NCBI GenBank assembly: GCA_017437285.1
Contig: JAFSBM010000212.1
Location: forward strand, 1-63,528
DNA: 63,528 bases
Source of the DNA: Ruminococcus sp.
Lineage (GTDB): Bacteria; Bacillota; Clostridia; Oscillospirales; Ruminococcaceae
Reading direction: 5' to 3'
The translations under genes were made by a program, and so were the position numbers. Positions 53,727-62,011 of the stretch are shown one piece after another. The notes below the pieces were generated by a model. It saw only the letters and a program-made list of their open reading frames with translations. It was not told the DNA's origin and did not search any database. Numbering within the stretch: the first letter of the stretch is position 1; every line of letters starts with the position of its first letter.

Positions 53727-53870
53727 TTAGAACTTACGAAGGTTCTTAGCGTTCTGTGGCAGCGGTTCCTGATGCGTAATGCAGATGCAAGCAGAATTCA
53801 CAGTCATAGACGTAATCATCAATGCAAATGCAGCTAAAAACCCGGCATACTTTTCAATGAACTTCTTCAC
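53727..53870 (-). CDS. agrD: AgrD2 cyclic-lactone autoinducer precursor (orphan copy)
   Basis: A 47-residue precursor with GTG start behind GGAGGTGA. The leader (KKFIEKYAGFLAAFALMITS) differs from AgrD1 at four positions, but residues 22-47, including the whole core ACICITHQEPLPQ and tail, are identical. No agrB follows; the rhs toxin gene does. Both precursors should give the same signal. It lies downstream of agrC and has its own AgrA-type promoter. Confidence 0.9.
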   Translation of the reverse strand: MKKFIEKYAGFLAAFALMITSMTVNSACICITHQEPLPQNAKNLRKF

Positions 53871-53906
53871 AACAAGTCACCTCCTTTGCTATTTACTGGA
53901 AATAAA

Positions 53907-53973
53907 ATTATAGCATAAAAGGATGACTCGTGCGAGAACTTGCAGTGAAATGCCGGGTTTCTTGTAGTCAAAT
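53907..53973 (-). promoter_or_regulatory. AgrA-type direct repeats and promoter of agrD2
   Basis: On the minus strand ATTTGACTACAAG (53961-53973) and ATTTCACTGCAAG (53939-53951) lie 22 bp apart. TATAAT (53907-53912) follows 26 bp later, the same geometry as at agrD1. This promoter probably also feeds the rhs gene, about 400 bp downstream. Confidence 0.75.
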
Positions 53974-54013
53974 GTCAAAAAACATCATTTTTTTGTAGTT
54001 TTTGGAGTGCTTA

Positions 54014-55300
54014 CTACTCCGGAAGATAAAGTAATAAGTCAGTGGTGAAAATCTGGTTATCATGAGTGATTTCCATATAGCCGTTGTATTTTTCCACAAC
54101 CTTTTCAATACTCTTTATGCCGAATCCGTGATTACGGGTATCTTTCTTCGTAGTTACAATCTCTCCATTCTCATAACGCACATTCGTTTTATACGGATTT
54201 GACATACTGATAATTAATCGTTCCTGACCATACACCACTTTTAAAGATAATGAACGTTCTTCTTCGGGCAACTGCATAATAGCAGAAAGTGCATTATCAA
54301 ACAGGTTCCCAAGTATTGTAATAATATCCGCAATCTCAATTGAAAGCTCAGAAGGAACAGCAATATCCGCAGTTACTCTAATATGATTTATCATCGCATT
54401 TTGCAGTTTGTAATTAATAATGCCATCTACTGCCACATTACCTGTGGTACTATAAACAGCTCTTTCACCTGTCAATTTAGACAAGGTCTGTAAATACACT
54501 TTCAAATCATCATATTTCCCTTTGATCAAAAGTTCATTCATGGCAACAAATTGATTATTAAGGTTGTGACGAAAAGCCTGTAATTCCTGCGTCGATGTCT
54601 GCATCAGTTCACACTGTTTGCAGTATAATTCATTTTCTTTTTCAATCAAAGCAAATCTTGATTTCTGAGCATAGCTCTCTGCCAGTGAATCATACAGGTA
54701 AAATGCTGTAATATTTAATACAAACATAAGGACAATGGATGTGATTGCTTGTATCTGTGAAACCCTTTTCGCTTCAAGAAGCATAATTTCCATAATCAAG
54801 GTAATAAGGGGAATCAAAATCGCTGCCATCCACGAAAACACGCTAACTTGCTGATTGTTTTTTACAGCCTTGAATCGTTCTACAAGCAATGCCATCATAT
54901 ATGTGAGTAAGCGCATTGCCACTAATCCCAATGTATCACTATAAGCGCCTTCTGTAAAAAATGAAAATTGCAGATATCCTGTGCAAGCTGCAACGATAAA
55001 TTCCGGTATCAGCATAAAAACCAAAATATACAGTGCACTCAAAAACTTCTTTTGTATGTTTGACTTATAATTGAAAGTGATACAGAACATCAGAACATAA
55101 TTCATTACAAGTAAAAAGATTGGAATATCAATAAACAAGTACACAGAAATGACCAATACAGTATATATAACATAACTGATTACACATATGACCTCATTTG
55201 TTTTTCTTTCCCTAAAGAAAATTTGCATAAACCTATGCAGAAATATCGTATTAAACGGACTGGTAATCAGGTATGCTATCGTATAAAAATCAGTTGGCAT
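54014..55300 (-). CDS. agrC: AgrC-like sensor histidine kinase
   Basis: A 428-residue membrane kinase that would sense the cyclic peptide. Six or seven membrane helices occupy residues 1-205. A helical linker leads to the phosphoacceptor His245 in FRHNLNNQ, then the GHKL ATPase domain with N-box NLFDNALSA (~330) and G-box HGFGIKSIEKVV (~395). The His box and lack of a classical HATPase layout match the HPK10/AgrC group. Its ATG overlaps the agrA stop (TGATG). Confidence 0.9.
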   Translation of the reverse strand: MPTDFYTIAYLITSPFNTIFLHRFMQIFFRERKTNEVICVISYVIYTVLVISVYLFIDIPIFLLVMNYVLMFCITFNYKSNIQKKFLSALYILVFMLIPEFIVAACTGYLQFSFFTEGAYSDTLGLVAMRLLTYMMALLVERFKAVKNNQQVSVFSWMAAILIPLITLIMEIMLLEAKRVSQIQAITSIVLMFVLNITAFYLYDSLAESYAQKSRFALIEKENELYCKQCELMQTSTQELQAFRHNLNNQFVAMNELLIKGKYDDLKVYLQTLSKLTGERAVYSTTGNVAVDGIINYKLQNAMINHIRVTADIAVPSELSIEIADIITILGNLFDNALSAIMQLPEEERSLSLKVVYGQERLIISMSNPYKTNVRYENGEIVTTKKDTRNHGFGIKSIEKVVEKYNGYMEITHDNQIFTTDLLLYLPE

Positions 55301-56022
55301 CAAATTACACTTCCTTTCTCAAATGCAATCTGTATTTTGGCGACCTCTGTTCTCTTACCTTTGGCAACAGGTATTTCATCACCATTAATCATAATAATAC
55401 AGTTAATGCGGAATGCTTTAATGAATCGATAGTTTACAAGATATGATTTATGCGGTGAAAAGAACCCCTGTCCCTTCAGCTCTGTATGAATCTTTTCCAG
55501 GGCAGCATAAAAGCTTTCCTGTCCATCCTGTTTTTGAATAATAACCTTGCGGTCATCACTTTTGAAGTACAAGATGTCACTTCGTTTTACCCAAAATGTA
55601 TCGTGACCGTATTTGTAATGGAATAGTTCATTCTGATTACCATAAATTCGGAGATATTTCTCAACAACAGCGTTAATCTGTTCTACTGTGAAAGGCTTTG
55701 CAATAAATGAAAACGGACGAAATGCAAACAATTGGCGGTCATATCCATCCTTCCCTGATACAAAAACAATCTGTGTTGTTTCATCCTGTATCACATCGCG
55801 GATTTCGTGAGCGACATCTATACCATTGCACTGCACAAGTTCAATATCCAGAAAAATCAGATGATATTGAGTATTATTGTGCAGATGATTCAAAATGGAT
55901 TCACCGGAATTAAATATATCCACATCCGCTTTCAGGTGCATTGTACTGCAATACTCACAGATAATGCATTCTATACTGGAACAGATAATGTTTTCATCAT
56001 CTACAATTGCAATTCTTATCAT
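55300..56022 (-). CDS. agrA: AgrA-like LytTR response regulator
   Basis: A 240-residue regulator: receiver domain (VDDE at 7-10, phospho-Asp59 in LIFLDIELV, Lys near 110) and a LytTR DNA-binding domain (~140-240, VKRSDILYFKSDDRKV..FFSPHKSYLVN). It should bind the direct repeats before agrD1 and agrD2. GGTGG is spaced for the ATG at 56022. Order agrA-agrC is reversed from Staphylococcus. It has its own promoter, and an invertible-looking segment lies just upstream. Confidence 0.9.
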   Translation of the reverse strand: MIRIAIVDDENIICSSIECIICEYCSTMHLKADVDIFNSGESILNHLHNNTQYHLIFLDIELVQCNGIDVAHEIRDVIQDETTQIVFVSGKDGYDRQLFAFRPFSFIAKPFTVEQINAVVEKYLRIYGNQNELFHYKYGHDTFWVKRSDILYFKSDDRKVIIQKQDGQESFYAALEKIHTELKGQGFFSPHKSYLVNYRFIKAFRINCIIMINGDEIPVAKGKRTEVAKIQIAFEKGSVI

Positions 56023-56053
56023 ATTCACACCACCTAATTAGTATTTTACAATA

Positions 56054-56087
56054 ATTATACTATATTCTCTGCAATTTTTCAAGTCAA
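56054..56087 (-). promoter_or_regulatory. Resident promoter of agrA
   Basis: On the minus strand TTGACT (56082-56087), 17 bp, TATAGT (56059-56064), with a TATAAT five bases further on. It lies about 35 bp before the agrA start. So agrA has a promoter whatever the orientation of the flanking segment. Confidence 0.7.
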
Positions 56088-56191
56088 ATAACGTATTATC
56101 GACAAGATGTTCTGCATTTAAGCGGTTGTATTGATCAGAGTACGAGCATATTCCATCAAAATTGTATATAATAGTAATAGGGGCGGTAACC

Positions 56192-56211
56192 TTTCGCAAA
56201 TTTAGGTCATT
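56192..56211 (+). repeat. Left 20-bp inverted repeat of the putative invertible segment (IR-L)
   Basis: TTTCGCAAATTTAGGTCATT is the exact reverse complement of 57585-57604. Inside it, CGCAAAT and a degenerate ATTCCTG arm flank the 7-base centre TTAGGTC, the plan of a tyrosine-recombinase core site. It is 170 bp upstream of agrA. Confidence 0.8.
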
Positions 56212-56291
56212 CCTGCGATTCATTAAAAAAGCAACGTATTTTCGTAGAATTTACTGTTTTCAAAGACAATACTTCTGACGGCGAATTAACT

Positions 56292-57383
56292 TTATGCTGC
56301 AAATACCAGCAGACGCATACACTCAGCCTTACGCTCCATAGAAGAATGCACATAGCGGTTCAATGTCGTTTCTACAGAACAATGCCCCAATAACTCAGAC
56401 AAAGTTTTTACATCAAATCCTGCCTTGACGCAATTAGTCGCAAACATATGACGCAATGCATGATAATTAATTGACGGCAGATCTGCTTTTTTCAAAATTG
56501 ATTTGAATCGATACTGCATTGTACGAGGTTCAATAATTCGTTCACTTCCGGAAAGAACATAGCTGTCATTTCTCTGATGAAAACGATTCAACATATCCGC
56601 AAGAAACTCTGGCAAAGGAATCTGTCGCATTGAGCTTCTGCTTTTAGGCTTACCGATAGAAATAGTTGTAGCAGAGACAGAACTCATTGTTTTGATACGC
56701 TGTACAGTACGATTGACGGTCAAAATGCTTTTTTCCAAATCAATATCCGACCATTTCAGGGCACACACCTCTCCCACACGAAGTCCAGTATACATACTGA
56801 GTAGTACGCAAAGCGAAGTTTTACTGTTTTCCTCCATAAGAGTATGGCAAAGCTGCTGTTGTTGTGATTCGGTCAATAGATGCAGTTCTTTTTTCTCTGC
56901 TTTTGGCAGGACTACATTTGCAAGCGGATTCTGGAAGTTGTGTGTAATAGCTGTGTATTTTGCCATTGACTTGAATACAATAACAATATCGCACACATAT
57001 TTCGCTGAAAGACCGGATTTCATTTTCTCGTCAATAAAAGTATGAAGCATTTTTGTGGTCAACTTCTCATAGCGAATACCTCCGAAAGCAGGTAGAATAT
57101 GCTTATCAACTTTCATTCTGTAGTTGGCATAGGTTGATATCTTGACTTTCAGCTTTACTGCGGACATCCACTCCTCAAAAAGCTCTTTCACCGTCAAACG
57201 ACCGGAGAGTTCATGTTTTACAGGTACCGACTTCAATGACATCAGTCTTTCCTTAACATCCTGATAAGTTTTAGCGTAAACAGAACGATATTTCGCCTTG
57301 CCGTTCACATCATAACCTACCTTATAACGACCTTCCCAGCGGCCGTCCTTTCGCTTATAAATATTTTCTCCTCTTCGTGCCAT
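56292..57383 (-). CDS. Tyrosine recombinase inside the inverted-repeat segment
   Basis: A 363-residue integrase/invertase. It has an N-terminal AP2-like/arm domain (YKRKDGRWEGRYKVGYD), a core-binding SAM-like domain (~65-155), and a catalytic domain with Arg in YTGLRVGEV, HALRH (His-x-x-Arg), LGHCS, and the nucleophile Tyr in TTLNRYVH. All catalytic residues are present. ATG at 57383 follows GGAGAG. Flanking inverted repeats at 56192 and 57585 make inversion of its own segment more likely than integration, as with Hin. Confidence 0.88.
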   Translation of the reverse strand: MARRGENIYKRKDGRWEGRYKVGYDVNGKAKYRSVYAKTYQDVKERLMSLKSVPVKHELSGRLTVKELFEEWMSAVKLKVKISTYANYRMKVDKHILPAFGGIRYEKLTTKMLHTFIDEKMKSGLSAKYVCDIVIVFKSMAKYTAITHNFQNPLANVVLPKAEKKELHLLTESQQQQLCHTLMEENSKTSLCVLLSMYTGLRVGEVCALKWSDIDLEKSILTVNRTVQRIKTMSSVSATTISIGKPKSRSSMRQIPLPEFLADMLNRFHQRNDSYVLSGSERIIEPRTMQYRFKSILKKADLPSINYHALRHMFATNCVKAGFDVKTLSELLGHCSVETTLNRYVHSSMERKAECMRLLVFAA

Positions 57384-57522
57384 AGATAACTCTCCCTTCT
57401 GCAGACCATCATTCCGACGGTCTATGTGATTTATTTTATTGAAAATCGAACTGAAATGGGCTTCAAGAATTGTTTAAGCCGACGATTTTCTATTCTTCGT
57501 TGTGATTTTTTACAATTTCATC

Positions 57523-57551
57523 TTGACTTTTTAGGTTGTTTATTATATACT
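57523..57551 (+). promoter_or_regulatory. Strong outward promoter inside the invertible segment
   Basis: TTGACT (57523-57528), 17 bp, TATACT (57546-57551) on the plus strand. It reads out through IR-R straight into a terminator (57608-57648), so in the present orientation it makes only a transcript of about 85 nt. Inversion between the repeats would place it at about 56245-56273 on the minus strand, facing agrA. Confidence 0.75.
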
Positions 57552-57584
57552 TAATATGATTACATAGAATTGCACATCACCGCA

Positions 57585-57604
57585 AATGACCTAAATTTGC
57601 GAAA
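57585..57604 (-). repeat. Right 20-bp inverted repeat of the putative invertible segment (IR-R)
   Basis: Reverse complement of 56192-56211. In its context it forms CGCAAAT-GACCTAA-ATTTGCG: perfect 7-bp inverted arms around a 7-base asymmetric centre, as expected for a tyrosine-recombinase crossover site. Confidence 0.8.
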
Positions 57605-57607
57605 AAT

Positions 57608-57648
57608 AAAAGGCAGATTCATTTTGATTTGAATCTGCCTTTTGAAGT
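57608..57648. terminator. Terminator of the relaxase gene, also facing the invertible promoter
   Basis: AAGGCAGATTC (57610-57620) pairs with GAATCTGCCTT (57631-57641). On the minus strand TTTTATTTTT follows, a good terminator for the relaxase gene. On the plus strand only TTTT follows, but it can still stop the promoter at 57523. Confidence 0.8.
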
Positions 57649-57659
57649 ATATTTTGTTG

Positions 57660-60074
57660 TTAGTAACTTGGTGTCTGCTGACCATATTCCTCCTTTATAC
57701 CAAGCTCCTGCTTATACTTTCGGATCATACGCTGAATCTTGCTGTCAACCTTGGATTGCAGCTTCTTGTGACTCTTGTTATAGTCATCTTCAATCGCATG
57801 ACTTAAGCTGGCAAACAGTCCGAAGATAGTTGATGCGAATGCAGTATTTTCTCTCTGTTCCATGTTGTCGAGGAGCTGCTGTGCATACTCGTTACCATAT
57901 TCTGCAGATTTTGTGTGCCATTGCACTGCAAGTTCAACGTCACGTTCAATACCATCCGCACCAAAGAGATACAGCTTACCGAGCCTGTATGCAGATACCG
58001 CATCTCCGTTTTCTGCAAGCTCTGTGAATTCTTCCACAGCTTTATTCACATCCAAAGGAATGTGTTCACCTGTAAGCTGCTCTATAGCAATCATGCGTCG
58101 GGCATTGGTATTTCCGTGCTTGGCTGAACGTGAGAAGTATTCCAAGGCTTTCGGAATATCCTCATCCGTTCCAAGCCCATACCGATACATTCTGCCGAGC
58201 TTATATAGCAGGTTATCATCTGCGCGATCGCTTTCTTCAAGTTTCAAAAAGCCATCCAGTGCCTGTGCATAGTACTGCTGAGCCGTTTCTTCATTCTTTA
58301 CCATTACTTCACCGTTTGCATACATCTGTGCAACGGCATACGCAGCATAGGGCAATCCCTGTTCTGCCGCTTTCATATACCAATGCAGAGCCTGTCGTTT
58401 GTCTTTATAAAATCCGTTACCGTAATAATACTGATTTGCCAGACTGAACTGTGCAATCTTATTTCCTGCAATTGCGGATTTCAGAAACCAACCGAATGAT
58501 TCTGCATAGTTCTGTTCAGCACCCAAACCGTAGCAGTACATCTTGCCGATACGGTATTGCAGATACGGCTGCAGTTTCTGTGACATTGGTTCAAGCTCAA
58601 GGAAACCATCAAGCGCCTGCTTGTAATATGCGTCTGACTTTTCTTTGTCATCAGCATACACTTTTCCAAGGTCATGGATTGCAAGCACATTTCCTTTCTC
58701 TGCTTCGGAATGAAGCAATGCCACAGCTTCTTTCTTGTTATCATCTGTTGCATCCTTTTTGTAATACAGCTTGCAAGCTCTTTTGTAATCATCCGACCAC
58801 TGAATGTGCAGATTGTTGCTTTCAACTTCAATCTCCACAGCATCTTCATCACTCCATGTGAAGATGTCGTTATCAATATCACTGAAAGCAGTATCGTCAC
58901 TATCATCGTTCTGTGGAACAGAATGCGGGCTTGGTTCTGGCATTTGCATATCAAGCACCGCACGAATAATCATATTCTTCACAGGCTTGAACACCTTGTT
59001 ATCGGCAAGCAGTGGAAGCTCTGGTTCTCTTTGCGTGTAAATCTTATACTTCAGCCGTTCCAATTCGCACCACTTTTCATAGAGCTGTGATATTTCTTTA
59101 TCCTTTGCAAGCTCTACAAGTATATCATCGACAGTTCGCTTTACATCCTGTGGCAGATAGCCATAGACCTTTTTGCCGCTAACCGTTTGCAACTGTTCAT
59201 ATAGCTTTTTCACCAACTTCTCCAATTGTGGATTGTGGAATGTGCTGTTCTGAATCTGCATTACCATTTGATACACCTGTTCCTGCGATATAGATTTCAA
59301 CTCATCACGGCTCAGTGTCTGTTCCTGATAGATGCTCTGCAGGTCATCATGGAAGATATCATTTGCAAACGCAGAACGGATTTTGTCAATACCTTCTCGG
59401 CTGAGATACCCTTGCTTGGGATTGGTGGAATATACAATCAAATGAATGTGCGGATGATGTGTCGTATCATGAAACGCAGCATACCATTTCAGATTACTCA
59501 TTGGGATTCGTGACTGTTCTGCAATGACAGGAATCTGCCGCTTGACAAGCTCACGCCAGCGGTCAGAGTTATCGTAGCCAAGACGTATTGCATCTTCACG
59601 GCGAAGCGAAACAACATGACTCCACACATTACCCTTGTGATGAGCAACCTCATCTGCAACCTGATTCAGCACGATAGGCTCATCGCTGTCATTGAATAAT
59701 CCATGCGCACCACGCTGCTCTGCACCCGGACGTTTTGCCATGTAGCCGACAAAATTCTGGCGGTTACCAATCACATCTGCATGACGTTCAATGATCGTTG
59801 TGATAAGTTCACTTGCATTCTGTACTGTTGGATGTGCAGCGTAGTCCTCATATTCAAGATAGCGTTTTGCTTCGGGAAAATCATTGAGCAACTCGGATAG
59901 CATTTCTTTTTGTTTTTCTGTGGTAGTAGCATTGGAGTTATATTGATTCTGTTCACGCTTCTCAACAGTTTCACGGGTTGCGATATACTTTGTGTAGTTT
60001 TTACGCTTGGTTACGTTTCTTGTACTGCCGCTTTTGAGATAACGGCTTGTGACGATGATTTGTGATAGGGGCAT
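57660..60074 (-). CDS. MobP-type relaxase with C-terminal Sel1 repeats
   Basis: An 804-residue mobilisation protein. The N-terminal ~330 residues hold the relaxase: an early YATRETVEKR segment that may carry the nicking Tyr and the metal site HHPHIHL (His-x-His-x-x-His type). After an acidic linker, residues ~425-770 are Sel1-like/TPR repeats (AVALLHSEAEKGNVLAIHDL, AMHWYMKAAEQG type). The start at 60074 has AAAGGAAG. It should nick an oriT, not identified here, and let the element be mobilised. Fusion of a relaxase to a long Sel1 array is unusual in my experience. Confidence 0.82.
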   Translation of the reverse strand: MPLSQIIVTSRYLKSGSTRNVTKRKNYTKYIATRETVEKREQNQYNSNATTTEKQKEMLSELLNDFPEAKRYLEYEDYAAHPTVQNASELITTIIERHADVIGNRQNFVGYMAKRPGAEQRGAHGLFNDSDEPIVLNQVADEVAHHKGNVWSHVVSLRREDAIRLGYDNSDRWRELVKRQIPVIAEQSRIPMSNLKWYAAFHDTTHHPHIHLIVYSTNPKQGYLSREGIDKIRSAFANDIFHDDLQSIYQEQTLSRDELKSISQEQVYQMVMQIQNSTFHNPQLEKLVKKLYEQLQTVSGKKVYGYLPQDVKRTVDDILVELAKDKEISQLYEKWCELERLKYKIYTQREPELPLLADNKVFKPVKNMIIRAVLDMQMPEPSPHSVPQNDDSDDTAFSDIDNDIFTWSDEDAVEIEVESNNLHIQWSDDYKRACKLYYKKDATDDNKKEAVALLHSEAEKGNVLAIHDLGKVYADDKEKSDAYYKQALDGFLELEPMSQKLQPYLQYRIGKMYCYGLGAEQNYAESFGWFLKSAIAGNKIAQFSLANQYYYGNGFYKDKRQALHWYMKAAEQGLPYAAYAVAQMYANGEVMVKNEETAQQYYAQALDGFLKLEESDRADDNLLYKLGRMYRYGLGTDEDIPKALEYFSRSAKHGNTNARRMIAIEQLTGEHIPLDVNKAVEEFTELAENGDAVSAYRLGKLYLFGADGIERDVELAVQWHTKSAEYGNEYAQQLLDNMEQRENTAFASTIFGLFASLSHAIEDDYNKSHKKLQSKVDSKIQRMIRKYKQELGIKEEYGQQTPSY

Positions 60075-60126
60075 GGGATCACTTCCTTTCGGGGGATTGT
60101 TTTTCAAGATATTGTATATAGAGAGC

Positions 60127-61032
60127 CTATATTTTCAGTTTGTTTCTGGGATGCTTATTTTTGAGTATTTCCTTTTGTTTTGACGATGTAACGTGTGTAT
60201 AGATTTGTGTAGTGGTTATTGAGCTATGTCCCAACATCCTTTGTATATACCTTATATCAACATCTTCTTCTAAAAGAAAAGTAGCAAACGAATGACGGAA
60301 CATGTGAGGTGTGATATGTATTGAAATATTGCATTCTTCACAGCATCTTTGAAGCATATTCCTTACTGACTGTTCAGTTAATCTTCGTTTCAGTTTGTTT
60401 ACAAAGAACATTTCGCAATTAGAAATGTCTTGTTCGTGAAGCATATAATACTTCTTTAAGATAGTTACAACTTCTAGGTTTTCAATAGGTATGATACGCT
60501 CCTTCGCTCCTTTTCCAAAGAATTTTATAGAATTCCCTTGTAAATCAACATCATTTACTTTTAGAGTACAAATCTCCGCAATTCTAGCACCCGTGGCAAA
60601 CAACAGCTCTATAACAGCAACATTTCGCACAGCACATTTCAACTGGTATTCAGTGGTCGCCTGATCTATTTGCAAATAAAGGTGCGATATTATTTGATTC
60701 ACTATATTAAGCGGAATTGTTTTAGGCAGCAGCAACGGCTCCTTTATTGTTGTTTCAATTTTGTCGAAAGGATTACATTCGATTAAGTCATGAATCAAAA
60801 GATAATGACTAAACGACTTCAATGTTGCAATTTTGCGTTTAACTGTCTTAGGTTTATACTGCATATTCAAAAACCCGATATAATCCCATAATGCAGTCTT
60901 TGTCAAATCTTCGGAAAACGCTTCATATTGCCTCAAATCGATTTTGTATGCTTGAATCGTCTTGGTACTTAAGTTCTTATGGTACTGGCAGTAGTTCAAG
61001 AAATCAGCTGTATACAATTTGTACTCAAACAT
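60127..61032 (-). CDS. Tyrosine recombinase, XerC/D-like
   Basis: A 301-residue recombinase: core-binding domain (1-105) and catalytic domain with Arg in FATGARIAEI, Lys in FFGKGAKERIIPI, HMFRHSFA (His-x-x-Arg), LGHSSI and Tyr in TTQIYTHV. All catalytic residues are present. AGGAG is spaced for the ATG at 61032. It lies between the relaxase and the Thoeris pair and is the likely integrase of this mobilisable unit. Its start is only 115 bp from the left arm of the 99-bp inverted repeat. Confidence 0.88.
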   Translation of the reverse strand: MFEYKLYTADFLNYCQYHKNLSTKTIQAYKIDLRQYEAFSEDLTKTALWDYIGFLNMQYKPKTVKRKIATLKSFSHYLLIHDLIECNPFDKIETTIKEPLLLPKTIPLNIVNQIISHLYLQIDQATTEYQLKCAVRNVAVIELLFATGARIAEICTLKVNDVDLQGNSIKFFGKGAKERIIPIENLEVVTILKKYYMLHEQDISNCEMFFVNKLKRRLTEQSVRNMLQRCCEECNISIHITPHMFRHSFATFLLEEDVDIRYIQRMLGHSSITTTQIYTHVTSSKQKEILKNKHPRNKLKI

Positions 61033-61146
61033 TATCAACACTCCTGATTATGTATATAGTATATAGTCGGCAGTTCCTGCCGATTTAATTATACCAGCCA
61101 TGCAGTTATTAGAAAAGATTCACACGATATCTCCTGTCAGAATCGA

Positions 61147-61245
61147 CAAAAGTATTGACTATATTGGCGAAATATGGTATACTAGTAGCAAAGAAACGCA
61201 ACCGTTGATAACTACAAATTATCGGAGGACTGATATGAAAAATGA
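61147..61245 (+). repeat. Left arm of a 99-bp perfect inverted repeat carrying the thsB promoter
   Basis: Bases 61147-61245 are identical to the reverse complement of 63430-63528. The arm holds TTGACT (61155-61160), 17 bp, TATACT (61178-61183), the leader, GGAGG and the first codons of the TIR gene. Both arms direct transcription inward. The right arm reaches the last base of the window, so the true repeat may be longer. Confidence 0.95.
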
Positions 61246-61996
61246 TAATTTCGATTTTTTCTTGAGTTACTCGCACTCTATCGAATTATCGGAAATGATA
61301 GAAATAATAGATGATTTTGAAGAATGTGGAATACGAATTTGGATTGATTTTGAACATATAACTGCTGGTACAAAAATATCAGAAACATTTGATTATGTTT
61401 TAATGAAAACAAGATGCTGGAATGGAGCTATAATTCTTATTGATTCTACATACTTTAACAAATCTTGGTGTATGAAAGAACTTAATTATTTCATTGATAA
61501 TAGCGTTCCAATTTTCCCTTTTAGTTATAATTATAGTATTGATGAAATTGTACGTCAGCAATCCATTTTGAACTGTTATAACATAATCTTGCTTGACAAA
61601 AAAATAATAAATCCATCTTACTCATTCACCATGCTAAAGCATATTATGAATTATATAGTTTCTAATTTAGATTATTATTTTGACACTCAAAATTTATCCC
61701 TAATTGACCCTATATTATATGAACTGTGGATTTCTTTTAATCAACGAGAAATTTTAAAAAAAGGTAAAAGCACACTTAAAATACTTAAAGCGAGTTCTAT
61801 ATCACATTGGGTTAATTACAAGTATTATTCAAATGTTAATATTCAAAGCGATCACATAATGCAAATTTTTTATCGATATATATCTTTCTTACATAAAAAA
61901 GCTCTTTCAACAAATATAAATGATGATAAATTATTGGATATGTGTATTCACAAAATATTATGCTATATGATAAAAAGCACTGTATCTGGAATTTAA
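61235..61996 (+). CDS. thsB: Thoeris TIR-domain protein ThsB
   Basis: A 253-residue protein. Residues 1-140 form a TIR domain: FDFFLSYSH opening, IWIDFEHITAG, and the catalytic Glu82 in SWCMKELNYF. In Thoeris, ThsB senses infection and makes a cyclic ADP-ribose isomer from NAD+. The C-terminal ~110 residues are helical and unassigned. The ATG at 61235 follows GGAGG; the frame is open farther upstream but that part is promoter. It converges with thsA, 15 bp apart at the stops. Very AT-rich, as expected for a transferred defence gene. Confidence 0.85.
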   Translation: MKNDNFDFFLSYSHSIELSEMIEIIDDFEECGIRIWIDFEHITAGTKISETFDYVLMKTRCWNGAIILIDSTYFNKSWCMKELNYFIDNSVPIFPFSYNYSIDEIVRQQSILNCYNIILLDKKIINPSYSFTMLKHIMNYIVSNLDYYFDTQNLSLIDPILYELWISFNQREILKKGKSTLKILKASSISHWVNYKYYSNVNIQSDHIMQIFYRYISFLHKKALSTNINDDKLLDMCIHKILCYMIKSTVSGI

Positions 61997-62011
61997 TATT
62001 GGTAAAATCTC

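Noticed and set aside
56038-56223. 61-codon minus-strand frame upstream of agrA
   Set aside because: It overlaps the agrA promoter and IR-L, has no ribosome site and no motif.
56192-57604. 20-bp repeats as attL/attR of an integrated element
   Set aside because: Integration leaves direct repeats. These are exact inverted repeats with oppositely oriented centres, which favours inversion. A relic of two nested integrations cannot be fully excluded.
61191-61205. Shared CAAAGAAACG motif between the Thoeris leader and the array at 8071-8240 as a common regulator site
   Set aside because: A single 10-bp match in an A-rich leader is weak; without a genome-wide count I treat it as coincidence.
61100-61234. 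Longer N-terminus for the TIR protein from an upstream start
   Set aside because: The extra 45 codons run through the promoter and leader that are duplicated before thsA. The GGAGG and the TIR domain start both point to 61235.
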